Shown piece after piece: positions 18,140 through 26,954 of a stretch of DNA of 64,000 bases (within the stretch, counting starts at the first letter, position 1; every line of letters begins with the position of its first letter). This DNA comes from Bacteroidota bacterium (GTDB lineage Bacteria; Bacteroidota; Bacteroidia; AKYH767-A; 2013-40CM-41-45): NCBI GenBank assembly GCA_016720935.1, contig JADKJP010000006.1:372001-436000 (forward strand). The letters run 5' to 3'. Position numbers and translations under genes: made by a program. Below the pieces are notes generated by a model. The model worked only from the letters and a program-made list of their open reading frames with translations, was not told where the DNA came from and searched no databases.

Positions 18140-19168
18140 TCAGGGATGAGATGGTACATTTTCGGAGAGATGTAATTCCCAATTCCAGGCTGATTTCATG
18201 ATCGATTCTAGAGTATTTTCCGGTACCCAGCCCAATTCTTTTGTGGCAAAAGATATATCTGCCCAAACTTTCTCAACATCTCCCGCTCTTCTTGGTCCGA
18301 GTAAATAGTTTAATTTTTTTCCGGATGCTTTTTCAAAGGTCTGAATGGCCTCTAAAACGGAATGACCTTTTCCAGAGCCGAGATTAATGATTGTGAGTGG
18401 TTGTTTGTATTTCTTCTGCGCGAGATAGTCAATAGCTGCTACGTGGGCTCTCGCGATATCTACTACATGAACATAGTCGCGAATACATGTTCCGTCAGGT
18501 GTAGTATAGTCGTGGCCAAAAACGGTCATTGATTCTCTTTTGCCGATTGCTGTTTGCGTGATCACCGGTACCAGGTTGTTCGGTGGTTGAAGAGGATATT
18601 CGCCGATCAGTCCACTTTCATGCGCACCTGCAGGGTTAAAATATCGCAACGCAATGGCGTGAAAGTTATTTGCTTTCAATACATCTGAAAGGATCTCTTC
18701 GCCAATTTGTTTGGTGTTTCCATAGGGAGACTCAGCTTTTTGCAGAGTTGTATTTTCTGTTACAGGCTGAATTTCCGCTTGACCATAGACTGAACAGGAG
18801 GATGAGAAAACAAAATTGTCGAGTTTTTTCTCCTGGTAAATTTCCAGCAGGTTAATGAGTGAAAGCAGGTTGTTTCGATAATATTTTAATGGATCGCCTA
18901 CGGATTCTCCTACAGCTTTGTATGCAGCGAAATGAATCGTCGCGTCAATCTTGTAGACAGAAAAGAATTTTTCCAGTGTTTTTTTTCGGCAAAGATCAAT
19001 ATTGAAAAAGTCAACTCTCTTGCCTGTAATTTCTTCAATGGATTGAATTACATCCTCTCTTGAATTGCTGAGATTATCTATCAGGATGGGATTATATCCT
19101 TTGTTCAGTAACTCTACGACTGTGTGGGAACCAATGTATCCGGTTCCGCCGGTTACGAGTACGTTCAT
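18140..19168 (-). CDS. galE: UDP-glucose 4-epimerase
   Basis: 342 residues. It interconverts UDP-Glc and UDP-Gal. Motifs: VTGGTGYIGSHTVVELL (residues 5-21), DNLSNS, HFAAYKAVGESV, FSSSCSVYG, YGNTKQIGE, ALRYFNPAGAHESG and DGTCIRDYVHVVD. These place it with true GalE rather than the WbpP type. It is tightly packed between wbpA-like (3 bases upstream) and rmlB. Confidence 0.95.
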   Translation of the reverse strand: MNVLVTGGTGYIGSHTVVELLNKGYNPILIDNLSNSREDVIQSIEEITGKRVDFFNIDLCRKKTLEKFFSVYKIDATIHFAAYKAVGESVGDPLKYYRNNLLSLINLLEIYQEKKLDNFVFSSSCSVYGQAEIQPVTENTTLQKAESPYGNTKQIGEEILSDVLKANNFHAIALRYFNPAGAHESGLIGEYPLQPPNNLVPVITQTAIGKRESMTVFGHDYTTPDGTCIRDYVHVVDIARAHVAAIDYLAQKKYKQPLTIINLGSGKGHSVLEAIQTFEKASGKKLNYLLGPRRAGDVEKVWADISFATKELGWVPENTLESIMKSAWNWELHLSENVPSHP

Positions 19169-19171
19169 GAT

Positions 19172-20461
19172 TTAGAGGCTCCAGTAAGCAATGTCTTTGA
19201 TTTTACCTTTGTAGACACCTTTGATATCGACAATCAATCCATCCTTGCTCAGGATTTTTTTGAACCAGGCTTCGTCAAGGTTTTTATATTCTGCATGATT
19301 CACAGCGATGATCACTGCATCATAATCAGTTCCGGTTTCTTTTACTAATTCAAAACCGTATTCGTGTTTAAGTTCAGCGGAATTCGCTTTTGGGTCAGTC
19401 ACCTCTACAGTAACACCATAGGAACTGAGTTCCTTTACAACATCAGCGACTTTTGAGTTCCGGATATCTTCCACGTTCTCTTTGAAAGTAGCGCCCATCA
19501 CCAGTACCTTGGATTTAGAAACGTCCTTTCCTGCCGCGATAATTTTCTTTACGGTCTGTTTTGAAACATAAAAGCCCATACTGTCATTCACATATCTCCC
19601 GCTGTTGATCACTTGTGCATGATAACCCAATTCCTGTGCTTTATATGTGAGATAGTAAGGATCTACGCCAATGCAGTGTCCACCAACAAGACCGGGTTGG
19701 AACTTGATAAAATTCCATTTTGTACCAGCGGCTTCAAGGACATCATACGTATTGATGCCCATCTTATTGAAGATAATCGACAATTCATTCATGAGCGCGA
19801 TGTTTACATCACGCTGTGTATTTTCAATAATCTTAGCAGCTTCTGCTACTTTGATGGAACTTGCTTTGTATACACCAGCCTTAACAATGATTTCGTAGGT
19901 CTTCGCGATCTCTTCGAGAGATTCAGCATCACATCCGGAAACTACTTTCAGGATTTTAGAAATGGTATGTTCTTTATCTCCGGGATTGATTCGTTCCGGT
20001 GAATAGCCGACTTTAAAATCAGTCTTAAATTTTAAACCTGAGAGTTCTTCCAGAATTGGAATGCAATCTTCTTCAGTACATCCGGGATAGACAGTTGATT
20101 CGTACACAACATAATCCCCTTTTTTCAGTGCCTTTCCGATAAATTTGGTTGCACCGAGAATAGGTTTCAAATCCGGAAGATTGTGCTCGTCGATAGGAGT
20201 AGGGACGGTAACAATAAAAAAATTGGCTTCTTTCAGTTTGTCAACGGAAGAAGTGAATTCGATATCACAGCCAAAGAAAGAAGCAGTATCAAGTTCTCCA
20301 CTGGGATCTTCTCCTTCCTTCATTTTCTGAAGCCGCTCCTCATTAATGTCGAAGCCAATGACTTTAATTTTTTTCGCGAATTCAAGTGCGATCGGAAGTC
20401 CTACGTACCCGAGTCCCAACACCGCAAGTTTTTTCTTTTTATCAATCAACTCCTGCTGCAT
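19172..20461 (-). CDS. UDP-N-acetylhexosamine 6-dehydrogenase (WbpA/TviB-like)
   Basis: 429 residues. Nucleotide-sugar dehydrogenase with the N-terminal Rossmann motif GLGYVGLPIALEF, the central SPERINPGDKEH, and the catalytic Cys in GLVGGHCIGVDPYYL (about residue 265). The VGLPIA and GHCIGVDPYY forms mark the UDP-GlcNAc/ManNAc 6-dehydrogenase branch (WbpA, TviB, WecC), distinct from the Ugd at 23213. Its expected product is UDP-GlcNAcA, which feeds the WbpB/E/D-like enzymes encoded beside it. It lies 21 bases after the WbpB-like gene. Confidence 0.88.
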   Translation of the reverse strand: MQQELIDKKKKLAVLGLGYVGLPIALEFAKKIKVIGFDINEERLQKMKEGEDPSGELDTASFFGCDIEFTSSVDKLKEANFFIVTVPTPIDEHNLPDLKPILGATKFIGKALKKGDYVVYESTVYPGCTEEDCIPILEELSGLKFKTDFKVGYSPERINPGDKEHTISKILKVVSGCDAESLEEIAKTYEIIVKAGVYKASSIKVAEAAKIIENTQRDVNIALMNELSIIFNKMGINTYDVLEAAGTKWNFIKFQPGLVGGHCIGVDPYYLTYKAQELGYHAQVINSGRYVNDSMGFYVSKQTVKKIIAAGKDVSKSKVLVMGATFKENVEDIRNSKVADVVKELSSYGVTVEVTDPKANSAELKHEYGFELVKETGTDYDAVIIAVNHAEYKNLDEAWFKKILSKDGLIVDIKGVYKGKIKDIAYWSL

Positions 20462-20482
20462 AGTGCTTTTCTTCAGAATAAT

Positions 20483-21523
20483 TTAACTTTTTAATTTTTT
20501 TAATTTCCGGAGGGCGTAAATACGTTCGATGATATCCACCACTTTTAATCCTTCCAGCGCGTTTGTTGTTGCAATTGTCCGGCCCTTTAATGTATCGATT
20601 ACATTTTCGATGATGAAGTGATGATTGGCCGCCGAGCCCTTGTAGTGGCCGTAATCGTTTGCAGGGTTAGCGGGTGGCAGTACCGGCATTGTATAATTCT
20701 GAATGTGGCAATATTCTACTTCATTCATGTATTGCCCGCCGATTTTAATGCTGCCTTTTTCCCCGATGATGGTAATACTGCTTTCAAGATTTTTATCCCA
20801 GACACTTGTAGAATAATTAATGGAACCCATTCCTCCGTTAACAAAACTGAAGTTAACGAATCCGGAATCTTCAAAGGCAGTTAATTTTTCGTGATTAAAA
20901 TCATTGAATTGTCCCTGAATGTTGGTGATATCTCCGAACAACCAGTACATAATATCAATGAAGTGCGAGAATTGTGTAAACAAAGTTCCGCCGTCGAGAT
21001 CCGCGCTTCCTTTCCAGTTTTTTCCGTTGTAATATCTTTCATCACGGTTCCAGTAGCAATTCAACTGGACCATGTAAATATTTCCAAGAAGATTTCTTTC
21101 CACGACATCCTTGATCCAGACAGAAGGGGGAGAGTACCGGTTTTGCATCACGCAGAAAGCCTGTCGTGATACTTGTAGTGCCTTGAAGATTACTTTTTCG
21201 CAATCGGCAACGGTAAGTCCCATCGGCTTTTCGATAACGACATGTTTTTTGTGGTCGAGAGCAACCAGTGTGTGTTCGGCGTGCAAGCCATTTGGAGAGC
21301 ACACATTCACTACATCGAATTCCAACCCGGCCTGAAATAATTCTTCGATGGAATTGAAAAACGGAACTTCGAGATCGTTCAGACCCAAATCAGCTTTAGG
21401 TTTAATATCACACATCGCAACAAGTTCCGCTTCCGAATTGCGCCGGATCATTTCAGCATGCCTTTTTCCTATGTGACCACTACCAACAACCGCGAATTTT
21501 ATTTTTCTTTTTTCTTCCATCAT
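20483..21523 (-). CDS. Gfo/Idh/MocA oxidoreductase (WbpB-like)
   Basis: 346 residues. N-terminal Rossmann domain (VVGSGHIGKRHAEMI) with the family's Glu-Lys-Pro motif in VVIEKPMGL (about residues 95-103) and a C-terminal alpha/beta domain containing DGGTLFTQFSHFIDIMYWLFG. By context (dehydrogenase, acetyltransferase and WbpE-like aminotransferase) it probably oxidises C3 of UDP-GlcNAcA to the 3-keto sugar, as WbpB does. The start is one of two adjacent ATGs (21523 or 21520). It begins 5 bases after the acetyltransferase gene. Confidence 0.8.
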   Translation of the reverse strand: MMEEKRKIKFAVVGSGHIGKRHAEMIRRNSEAELVAMCDIKPKADLGLNDLEVPFFNSIEELFQAGLEFDVVNVCSPNGLHAEHTLVALDHKKHVVIEKPMGLTVADCEKVIFKALQVSRQAFCVMQNRYSPPSVWIKDVVERNLLGNIYMVQLNCYWNRDERYYNGKNWKGSADLDGGTLFTQFSHFIDIMYWLFGDITNIQGQFNDFNHEKLTAFEDSGFVNFSFVNGGMGSINYSTSVWDKNLESSITIIGEKGSIKIGGQYMNEVEYCHIQNYTMPVLPPANPANDYGHYKGSAANHHFIIENVIDTLKGRTIATTNALEGLKVVDIIERIYALRKLKKLKS

Positions 21524-21528
21524 AAGAT

Positions 21529-22107
21529 TTACTTAATGCGGCGGACTTTATTTCCTTCCAGTTTGTATTCTTGTTTGCTTTCCGGGCAGATTGCGACATT
21601 GTTCGCGTCAAATTTCAGACGGTGTCCATATTCGCTCATCCAACCCAAATGCTTTGCAGGGTTTCCTACAACCAGGGCGTAAGCAGGGACATTTTTTGTA
21701 ACTACAGCGCCGGCGCCAATGAATGCATATTCGCCAATATTGTGCCCGCAAACAATAGTCGCGTTCGCTCCAATGGTAGCACCTTTGCCAACATGTGTAC
21801 GCAGATATTGATTTTTACGGACAATTGCACTCCGGGGATTGTTCACATTTGTAAACACCATAGATGGTCCGAGGAAAACATCATCATCACAGATGACACC
21901 TGTGAAGATGGAAACGTTGTTCTGAACTTTTACGTTTTTACCCAGCACAACATCCGGTGAGATCACAACATTTTGCCCGATATTACAATTTTCGCCAATA
22001 GAACAGCCTGACATGATATGCGAAAAATGCCAGATTTTCGTCCCCTTTCCGATCTGAGCACCGTCATCGATGATGGCAGAATCGTGTACAAAATATTCCT
22101 TTTCCAT
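21529..22107 (-). CDS. Left-handed beta-helix acetyltransferase (WbpD-like)
   Basis: 192 residues from the ATG at 22107 (MEKEYFVHDSAIIDDGAQIG). The frame runs on to a TTG at 22134, but that TTG is part of the TATCTTTG promoter element, so the ATG is preferred. Hexapeptide repeats (IGKGTKIWHFSHIMSGCSIG, IGQNVVISPDVVLGKNV, GKGATIGANATIV) and AFIGAGAVVTKNVPAYALVVG fit the WbpD/WlbB N-acetyltransferases. These acetylate the 3-amino group of UDP-GlcNAc3NA from acetyl-CoA. Confidence 0.88.
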   Translation of the reverse strand: MEKEYFVHDSAIIDDGAQIGKGTKIWHFSHIMSGCSIGENCNIGQNVVISPDVVLGKNVKVQNNVSIFTGVICDDDVFLGPSMVFTNVNNPRSAIVRKNQYLRTHVGKGATIGANATIVCGHNIGEYAFIGAGAVVTKNVPAYALVVGNPAKHLGWMSEYGHRLKFDANNVAICPESKQEYKLEGNKVRRIK

Positions 22108-22131
22108 TTGAACTTCTTTTTTTAGGTCGAA

Positions 22132-22139
22132 CAAAGATA
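22132..22139 (-). promoter_or_regulatory. -7 promoter element inside the sugar cassette
   Basis: On the minus strand TATCTTTG, an exact TAnnTTTG match. It ends 24 bases before the acetyltransferase ATG and lies in the 96-base gap after uxs, the largest gap in the cassette. It probably starts a second transcript covering wbpD-like to the phosphatase gene. Confidence 0.6.
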
Positions 22140-22203
22140 CGAATTGCTTTCCTCTGCCATCTAATATACTGGCTGTTAATTAGTTGAACAGCTACAACCA
22201 GCT

Positions 22204-23172
22204 TTAATTAAATCGATGTGCTGTATTATACAGCTCTTCGGGAGAAAGGTTTTTAAAATATTCATAGGTTCTTTTCAATCCTTCCGCACGGTTAATTTTA
22301 GGCTCCCATTTAAGAATGGCTTTTGCGCGGGTGATATCGGGCTGACGTTGTTTCGGATCGTCTGTAGGCAGCGGGTGAAATGCTATTTTTTGTTTTGTAC
22401 CCGTAAGTTTGATGATTTCTTCCGCGAATTCTTTAATGGTTATTTCGTCGGGGTTTCCAATGTTCACAGGTAAATGATAGTCACTCAGGAGCAGGCGATA
22501 AATCCCTTCGATCAGATCGTCCACATAACAGAATGAGCGTGTCTGGTTTCCATTCCCGAAGACACTCAGATCTTCTCCGCGGAGTGCCTGTCCGATGAAT
22601 GCAGGTAATACTCTTCCGTCATTCAGTCGCATTCTTGGTCCATAGGTATTAAAAATTCTCACGATCCTTGTTTCTACCTGGTGGATGTTGTGGTAGGCCA
22701 TTGTAATTGCTTCCTGGAAGCGTTTTGCTTCATCATAAACACCTCTCGGTCCGATCGGATTTACATGTCCCCAGTAATCTTCATTTTGTGGATGAACAAG
22801 AGGATCTCCGTATACTTCGGAAGTAGAAGCCACGAGTATTCTCGCTTTTTTAGCGCGCGCAAGCCCAAGCAGGTTATGTGTTCCGAGTGATCCGACTTTC
22901 AAAGTCTGGATAGGAATTTTCAGATAATCTATCGGGCTGGCCGGAGAAGCAAAATGCAGAATGTAGTCGAGTTCACCAGGGACGAAGACAAATTTTGAAA
23001 CATCGTGGTGATAAAATTCAAATTCCTTTTTGCTAAAAAGATGTTCGATGTTTTTGAGATCACCGGTAATCAGGTTATCCATGCCGATGACATTGTATCC
23101 TTCACTGATAAAACGATCGCATAAGTGTGACCCGAGAAAGCCGGCAGCGCCGGTAATAAGAATACGTTTCAT
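22204..23172 (-). CDS. uxs: UDP-glucuronate decarboxylase (UDP-xylose synthase)
   Basis: 322 residues. It decarboxylates UDP-GlcA to UDP-xylose via a 4-keto intermediate. Motifs: TGAAGFLGSHLCDRF (residues 7-21), DNLITGDLKNIEHL, HFASPASPIDYLKIPIQTLK, STSEVYGDP, the catalytic YDEAKR, and RIFNTYGPRMRLNDGRVLP. The match to single-domain UXS proteins is strong. Its substrate is made by ugd, encoded 40 bases upstream. Confidence 0.94.
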   Translation of the reverse strand: MKRILITGAAGFLGSHLCDRFISEGYNVIGMDNLITGDLKNIEHLFSKKEFEFYHHDVSKFVFVPGELDYILHFASPASPIDYLKIPIQTLKVGSLGTHNLLGLARAKKARILVASTSEVYGDPLVHPQNEDYWGHVNPIGPRGVYDEAKRFQEAITMAYHNIHQVETRIVRIFNTYGPRMRLNDGRVLPAFIGQALRGEDLSVFGNGNQTRSFCYVDDLIEGIYRLLLSDYHLPVNIGNPDEITIKEFAEEIIKLTGTKQKIAFHPLPTDDPKQRQPDITRAKAILKWEPKINRAEGLKRTYEYFKNLSPEELYNTAHRFN

Positions 23173-23212
23173 ATTTTCATTCCTTATAAACGGAAATCCG
23201 AAGACGTCCGGA

Positions 23213-24523
23213 TTAATTCACTTTACTTCTGCCTACGCTGTAGTATGTGAAACCAAGTTCTTTCATTTGGTTGAGGTCATACAAATTTCTTCCATCAAAG
23301 ATGAGTTTACTCTTCATCAGAGAGGCGATCCTGTCGAATTCAGGAGTTCTGAAAACAGACCATTCCGTAGCAATGATCAATGCATCCGCATCTTTCAGAA
23401 TATCGTATTCATCATTTCCAAAATAGATTTTATTGTCGAGCAGTGCTTTAACATTGTTCATCGCTTCAGGATCATACGCGCTGATCTGGCTTCCTTCTTT
23501 GAGAAGGGTGTTGATGATTTCAACTGCAGGAGCTTCACGGATATCGTCTGTGTCAGGTTTAAACGCAAGCCCCCAAAAAGCGATTTTCTTTCCTTTCAGA
23601 TCATTTCCAAAATGCTTTTTCATTTTTTCAACGATTGTCACTTTCTGGGCGGCATTCACTTTCATTACCGATTCCAGAATCTTGAAATCGTAATTAAAAT
23701 CTTTGGAAGTTTTTGCTAGTGCAGCTACGTCTTTCGGAAAACAACTGCCGCCATATCCAATTCCGGCGAAGAGAAAACGCTTTCCGATTCTGTCGTCCGA
23801 TCCGATTCCGATTCTTACTGCATCTACATTCGCGCCGGCTCTTTCGCAGAGGTTGGCAATCTCATTCATGAAAGAAATTTTTGTTGCCAGAAACGCATTG
23901 GCCGCATACTTGGTCAATTCAGCGCTCCTTTCATCCATGAAATAGATAGGATTCCCTTGTCTGACGAATGGTGCATACAATTCGTTCATGATTTTTTTAG
24001 CACGTTCAGAATGGGTGCCGATTACAACTCTGTCGGGTTTCATGAAATCATCCACAGCAAATCCTTCCCGTAAAAATTCCGGATTTGAAATGACATCAAA
24101 TTCTGTTTTGCAGTTTTCTGCAACCACTTGTCTGACCCGTTCTGCCGTACCAACCGGAACGGTACTTTTGTTGACAATGATTTTATAATCCTTGATCAGG
24201 TGACCCAGTTGTCCGGCAACCTGCAATACATATTTTAAATCCGCGGAGCCATCTTCTCCCGGAGGAGTTGGCAAAGCGAGAAAGATGATTTGCGCTTCCT
24301 CGATACCTTTCGCAAGATCTGTTGTGAACAACAATCGGCCTTGCTTGATGTTGCGTTCAAAAAGCACATCCAGGTGAGGTTCGTATATTGGAATTTCGCC
24401 ATTCTTAAGACGTTCCACTTTTTTGGCGTCAATATCCACACAGAGAACATGATTACCTGTTTCCGCAAAACAAGTTCCGGTTACTAGCCCTACATAACCG
24501 GTACCTACTACAGCAATTTTCAT
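23213..24523 (-). CDS. ugd: UDP-glucose 6-dehydrogenase
   Basis: 436 residues. It oxidises UDP-Glc to UDP-GlcA with 2 NAD. N-terminal GTGYVGLVTGTCFAETGNHV, central NPEFLREGFAVDDFMKPDRV, the catalytic Cys in GIGYGGSCFPKDVAAL (about residue 260), and the C-terminal AFWGLAFKPDTDDIREAPA. This is the type II (single-copy bacterial) Ugd form. It lies between the WbpE-like gene and uxs. Confidence 0.96.
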   Translation of the reverse strand: MKIAVVGTGYVGLVTGTCFAETGNHVLCVDIDAKKVERLKNGEIPIYEPHLDVLFERNIKQGRLLFTTDLAKGIEEAQIIFLALPTPPGEDGSADLKYVLQVAGQLGHLIKDYKIIVNKSTVPVGTAERVRQVVAENCKTEFDVISNPEFLREGFAVDDFMKPDRVVIGTHSERAKKIMNELYAPFVRQGNPIYFMDERSAELTKYAANAFLATKISFMNEIANLCERAGANVDAVRIGIGSDDRIGKRFLFAGIGYGGSCFPKDVAALAKTSKDFNYDFKILESVMKVNAAQKVTIVEKMKKHFGNDLKGKKIAFWGLAFKPDTDDIREAPAVEIINTLLKEGSQISAYDPEAMNNVKALLDNKIYFGNDEYDILKDADALIIATEWSVFRTPEFDRIASLMKSKLIFDGRNLYDLNQMKELGFTYYSVGRSKVN

Positions 24524-24572
24524 TTATGATAATTTTGGTGCATGAAAATATTCTCGAACTATTGAATTCGCT

Positions 24573-25700
24573 TTACTTCAGGAATTCAAGCACTTTGGAA
24601 GTGATTAATCGCAGCACTTCTTCCGATAGTTCTGTATGAATTGGCAGGGAGATTACATTGGCGCAAAGCCATTCTGTAACAGGAAAACTTCCTTCCTTGT
24701 AACGTGGGTCACGATATGCTTTTTGGAGATGCAAAGGAACAGGATAATAAATCATTGATGGGATTTCCAGTTCCGCGAGAAATTCACGGAGCTTGTTTCT
24801 GTCGGCTCCTTTAAGTACGAGAGTATATTGATGGAACACATGTTCAGAAGAGGCGAATCTGACTGGTGTTACAATTTTTGGATGATTCGCGAATGCTTTG
24901 TCATAATAGTCCGCGACCTTTTGTCTCGCGGCAGCATATTCATCAAGGTGACGTAATTTAATTCTGAGGATAGCAGCCTGAATGCTGTCCAGTCGTGAAT
25001 TCACGCCAATCTCATCATGATAATACTGTACGCTTTGACCATGATTGGCCATCATGCGGATTTTTTTCGCGAGAATATCGTCGTTTGTGTACAAGGCACC
25101 ACCATCGCCATAGCATCCCAGATTTTTTGATGGAAAAAAGGAAGTACATCCAACAGTACCGATCGTCCCTGCTTTTTTAACCTCACCGGATTTCAGTCTG
25201 TAATTGGCGCCAATTGCCTGCGCGGTATCTTCGAGTACAAATAATTTGTGACGGGTGGCTATGTCCATGATTGCATCCATATCGGCACACTGACCGAATA
25301 AATGCACCGGAACAATCGCTTTTGTTTTAGGTGTGATCGCGGCTTCAATTGCTTTTGGATCGATGGTGAATGTTTCAGGATTCACGTCTACCAACACCGG
25401 TTTTAATTTCAACAAAGCAATTACTTCTGCAGTCGCTACGTAGGTAAAATCAGCAGTGATGACTTCATCACCGGGTTGGAAATCCAGTGCCATCATCGCG
25501 ATTTGCAGCGCATCTGTGCCATTTGCACAAGGGATCACATGTTTTACACCGAGATATTTTTCGAGTTCTGCCTGGAAAGATTTCACTTCAGGGCCATTGA
25601 TAAAAGCAGCGGAATGGATGACATCTAAAACTGCTTTGTCGATTTCCGGCTGTATTTTCTGATATTGACCGATCAGGTCAACCATTTGAATTTTTCTCAT
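24573..25700 (-). CDS. PLP sugar aminotransferase (WbpE-like, DegT/DnrJ/EryC1 family)
   Basis: 375 residues. PLP-dependent fold type I. The Schiff-base Lys is in SFFPSKNLGCYGDGGA (about residue 188). CANGTDALQIAMMALDFQPG, DFTYVATAEVIALL, VPVHLFGQCADMDAI, GVNSRLDSIQAAILRIKL and YYPVPLHLQKAY all parallel WbpE. It would transaminate the 3-keto sugar made by the WbpB-like enzyme, using glutamate. It is first in the minus-strand cassette. A TATCTTCG element (25721-25728, one mismatch to TAnnTTTG) lies 20 bases before its ATG. Confidence 0.9.
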   Translation of the reverse strand: MRKIQMVDLIGQYQKIQPEIDKAVLDVIHSAAFINGPEVKSFQAELEKYLGVKHVIPCANGTDALQIAMMALDFQPGDEVITADFTYVATAEVIALLKLKPVLVDVNPETFTIDPKAIEAAITPKTKAIVPVHLFGQCADMDAIMDIATRHKLFVLEDTAQAIGANYRLKSGEVKKAGTIGTVGCTSFFPSKNLGCYGDGGALYTNDDILAKKIRMMANHGQSVQYYHDEIGVNSRLDSIQAAILRIKLRHLDEYAAARQKVADYYDKAFANHPKIVTPVRFASSEHVFHQYTLVLKGADRNKLREFLAELEIPSMIYYPVPLHLQKAYRDPRYKEGSFPVTEWLCANVISLPIHTELSEEVLRLITSKVLEFLK

Positions 25701-25858
25701 TCCTTAGATTTGAAAGCATGCGAAGATAGGTATTTATTTGGCTCCTTTGGGGCACATTTCAAGGGGAATTTTGAAAAATTCAGCTCTATAATATGTTGAT
25801 AAAAAGGATTTTACGTTGATTCGCTTCAGGGCTCTTTAGTCCCTCCCATCAGACCCAA

Positions 25859-25866
25859 TATCTTTG
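25859..25866 (+). promoter_or_regulatory. -7 promoter element (distal) for pdhA
   Basis: TATCTTTG, exact TAnnTTTG match, 38 bases before the pdhA ATG. It is the first of two copies 19 bases apart, so pdhA may have two start sites. Confidence 0.5.
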
Positions 25867-25877
25867 AACAGAAAGGC

Positions 25878-25885
25878 TATCTTTG
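25878..25885 (+). promoter_or_regulatory. -7 promoter element (proximal) for pdhA
   Basis: A second TATCTTTG, ending 19 bases before the pdhA ATG at 25905. Either copy would give a leader of at most a few tens of bases. Confidence 0.55.
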
Positions 25886-25904
25886 TCAACTTTAAAGATT
25901 GTAT

Positions 25905-26900
25905 ATGGCCAAAACAAAATTTACAAAACAGCATTATCTGAAATGGTACGAAGACATGTTGCTCATGCGAAAATTTGAGGAACGTGCAGGGCAGTTGTAT
26001 GGTATGCAAAAAATTAAAGGGTTTTGTCATTTGTATATCGGACAAGAAGCACTGGTAGCCGGTGCAATGACTGTTTTGAAACCCGAAGACAACATGATTA
26101 CTGCTTATCGTGATCATGCTCATGCTTTAGGGAAAGGCACGTCAGCACGGGCAGTCATGGCGGAATTATATGGTAAAGCTACAGGTTGTTCCAAAGGCAA
26201 AGGCGGCTCGATGCATATGTTTGATAGTAAGAACAGATTTTTCGGCGGACATGGGATTGTTGGCGGACAAATTCCACTTGGTGCAGGTATTGCATTTGCT
26301 GAAAAATACCTCGGAACAAAAAGTGTAACGCTTTGTTACATGGGCGATGGTGCCACTCGTCAGGGTGCATTGCACGAAACATTCAACATGGCCATGACCT
26401 GGCAGATTCCTGTTATTTTTATTATTGAAAATAACAACTATGCAATGGGAACATCTGTGGAACGCACCAGTAATGTTACGGACCTTTATAAACTCGGATT
26501 ATCCTATGATATGCCATCCGAACCGGTAGACGGGATGAGTGTGGAAGCAGTGCATGAAGCGGTTGAAAAAGCTGCTGAACATGTTCGATCAGGAAAAGGA
26601 CCATATTTACTTGAAATGAATACCTATCGTTACAAAGGACATTCCATGAGTGATCCCGCGAAGTATCGTACCAAGGAAGAAGTGGAAGCTTACAAAGCGA
26701 AAGATCCTGTTGAAATGGTTTTGAAAACTATTTTGGAAAAGAAATATGCAACAGCTCAGGAGTTGGAAGCTATTCAAAACAGAGTAAAAGATATTGTTGA
26801 AGACTCTGTAAAATTTTCTGAAGAATCTCCTTATCCGGATCCAAGTGAATTGTTCCAGGATGTTTATGTACAATCGGATTATCCGTATATTCTAGAATAG
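25905..26900 (+). CDS. pdhA: Pyruvate dehydrogenase E1 component, alpha subunit
   Basis: 331 residues from the ATG at 25905 (MAKTKFTKQHYLKWYEDMLL). An in-frame TTG two codons earlier is less likely. It is the thiamine-diphosphate-binding subunit that decarboxylates pyruvate. The TPP/Mg motif is GDGATRQGALHETFNMAMTW ending ENNNYAMGT (about residues 147-181). The phosphorylation-loop-like YRYKGHSMSDPAKYRT is present. pdhC (E2) follows directly, with no E1-beta gene between. The E1-beta partner must be encoded elsewhere. Confidence 0.95.
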   Translation: MAKTKFTKQHYLKWYEDMLLMRKFEERAGQLYGMQKIKGFCHLYIGQEALVAGAMTVLKPEDNMITAYRDHAHALGKGTSARAVMAELYGKATGCSKGKGGSMHMFDSKNRFFGGHGIVGGQIPLGAGIAFAEKYLGTKSVTLCYMGDGATRQGALHETFNMAMTWQIPVIFIIENNNYAMGTSVERTSNVTDLYKLGLSYDMPSEPVDGMSVEAVHEAVEKAAEHVRSGKGPYLLEMNTYRYKGHSMSDPAKYRTKEEVEAYKAKDPVEMVLKTILEKKYATAQELEAIQNRVKDIVEDSVKFSEESPYPDPSELFQDVYVQSDYPYILE

Positions 26901-26954
26901 AAATCAAGATCATCAGCAATTATTTAAATTTTAAATTTAAAAAAAAACAGAAGA

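Noticed and set aside
23030..23719. 229-codon open frame antisense to uxs and ugd
   Set aside because: It spans two well-recognised genes in the other strand and shows no motif.
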